Source of the DNA: Ghiorsea sp.
Lineage (GTDB): Bacteria > Pseudomonadota > Zetaproteobacteria > Mariprofundales > Mariprofundaceae
Assembly (NCBI GenBank): GCA_021772875.1
Contig: JAJFLD010000069.1
Location: 1-5,731, forward strand
Direction of reading: 5' to 3'
Length of the DNA stretch: 5,731 nucleotides
Below the pieces are notes generated by a model. That model did not search any database. It was not told the DNA's origin and worked only from the letters and a program-made list of their open reading frames with translations. The number at the start of each line of letters is the position of its first letter. The stretch's first letter is position 1. A program made the translations under genes and the position numbers. Below, piece by piece: positions 5,352-5,731 of the stretch.

Positions 5352-5731
5352 ATGAAAACACTTATACTTATTCGCCATGCCAAATCGGATTGGGGTCATT
5401 TAGGCGTTCGTGATTACGACAGGTCGCTTAATCAACGCGGCTTGCACGATGCACCTGAAATGGGGCGACGTTTGCTCAAACGAGCCTTGGTTCCCGACTT
5501 ATTCATAGCCAGCACTGCAAAACGAGCAGCTTTGACAGCAGAATTGATGGCTGAAGCAATGACATATCCTATAGAAAATCTAGTTTGGCGAGAGCAATTG
5601 TATCTTGCGAGCGCAACCGTCATGATGGAAGAGATTCGCAACACAACAAGCCAAGTGAATTGCCTAGCGTTGCTCGCACACAACCCCGGCATCACAGAGC
5701 TTGCAGAACATTTATCAGGCAAGTATTTGGG
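5352..5731 (+). CDS. sixA: SixA-like phosphohistidine phosphatase, N-terminal part (3' end outside window)
   Basis: This open frame runs off the right edge with 126 complete codons visible. It opens with MKTLILIRHAKSDW, the histidine-phosphatase start of the SixA group, in which H9 of the RHxK motif is the phospho-acceptor. DYDRSLNQRG at 21-30 is the typical D.RPL..RG turn, STAKRAALTAE at 54-64 supplies R58, E81 is the likely acid, and LLAHNPGI at 107-114 supplies the second catalytic histidine, H110. Known SixA proteins are about 160 residues, so perhaps 35-40 residues are missing. E. coli SixA removes phosphate from histidine phosphotransfer domains (ArcB) and has been linked to the nitrogen phosphotransferase system. 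The substrate here is unknown. The ATG at 5352 follows the PilZ gene by 55 bases and has no clear Shine-Dalgarno sequence. TATAAA at 5323-5328 could be a -10 element but lacks a -35 match. Confidence 0.92.
   Translation, partial: MKTLILIRHAKSDWGHLGVRDYDRSLNQRGLHDAPEMGRRLLKRALVPDLFIASTAKRAALTAELMAEAMTYPIENLVWREQLYLASATVMMEEIRNTTSQVNCLALLAHNPGITELAEHLSGKYL

Noticed and set aside
5432..5722. Minus-strand 96-codon open frame opposite the SixA-like gene
   Set aside because: The plus strand carries an unmistakable histidine-phosphatase sequence; the opposite frame is a shadow.

Overview
The window reads as ordinary chromosome from an AT-leaning Gram-negative bacterium. SecB, a chaperone largely confined to Proteobacteria, is the best taxonomic clue. 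A PilZ (cyclic di-GMP) protein, a SixA-like phosphatase and a YbcJ-type S4 protein fit the same group. I cannot name the genus from this stretch. No transposase, integrase, phage gene, CRISPR array, tRNA or rRNA was seen, and coding density is high.

Layout: (1) The left edge carries the C-terminal end of a periplasmic phosphate-binding protein, PstS (+, cut by the window). (2) secB (+) follows. (3) Three minus-strand genes come next, in transcription order from right to left: a small S4 RNA-binding protein (2021-2236), a TerB-family protein (1555-2004) and a short spermidine-synthase-like methyltransferase-fold protein (802-1473). The first two look like an operon with a 16-base gap. The third lies 81 bases further on, past a possible weak terminator. 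(4) A membrane methyltransferase of the isoprenylcysteine/phospholipid methyltransferase type (2347-3075, +) is divergent from the S4 gene. (5) An RluA-family pseudouridine synthase (3090-4022, -) converges on it with 14 bases between them. (6) A divergent, repeat-containing intergenic region precedes a two-part PilZ protein (about 4127-5296, +). (7) The start of a SixA-like histidine phosphatase (5352 to the right edge, +, cut) closes the window.

The genes do not form one pathway. They cover phosphate uptake, protein export, RNA binding and modification, membrane or small-molecule methyl transfer, and signalling. The least explained items are the alpha-helical N-terminal half of the PilZ protein, the TerB protein paired with an S4 protein, and the trimmed spermidine-synthase-like protein. 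I see no convincing new multi-gene system; the findings are modest and ranked accordingly.
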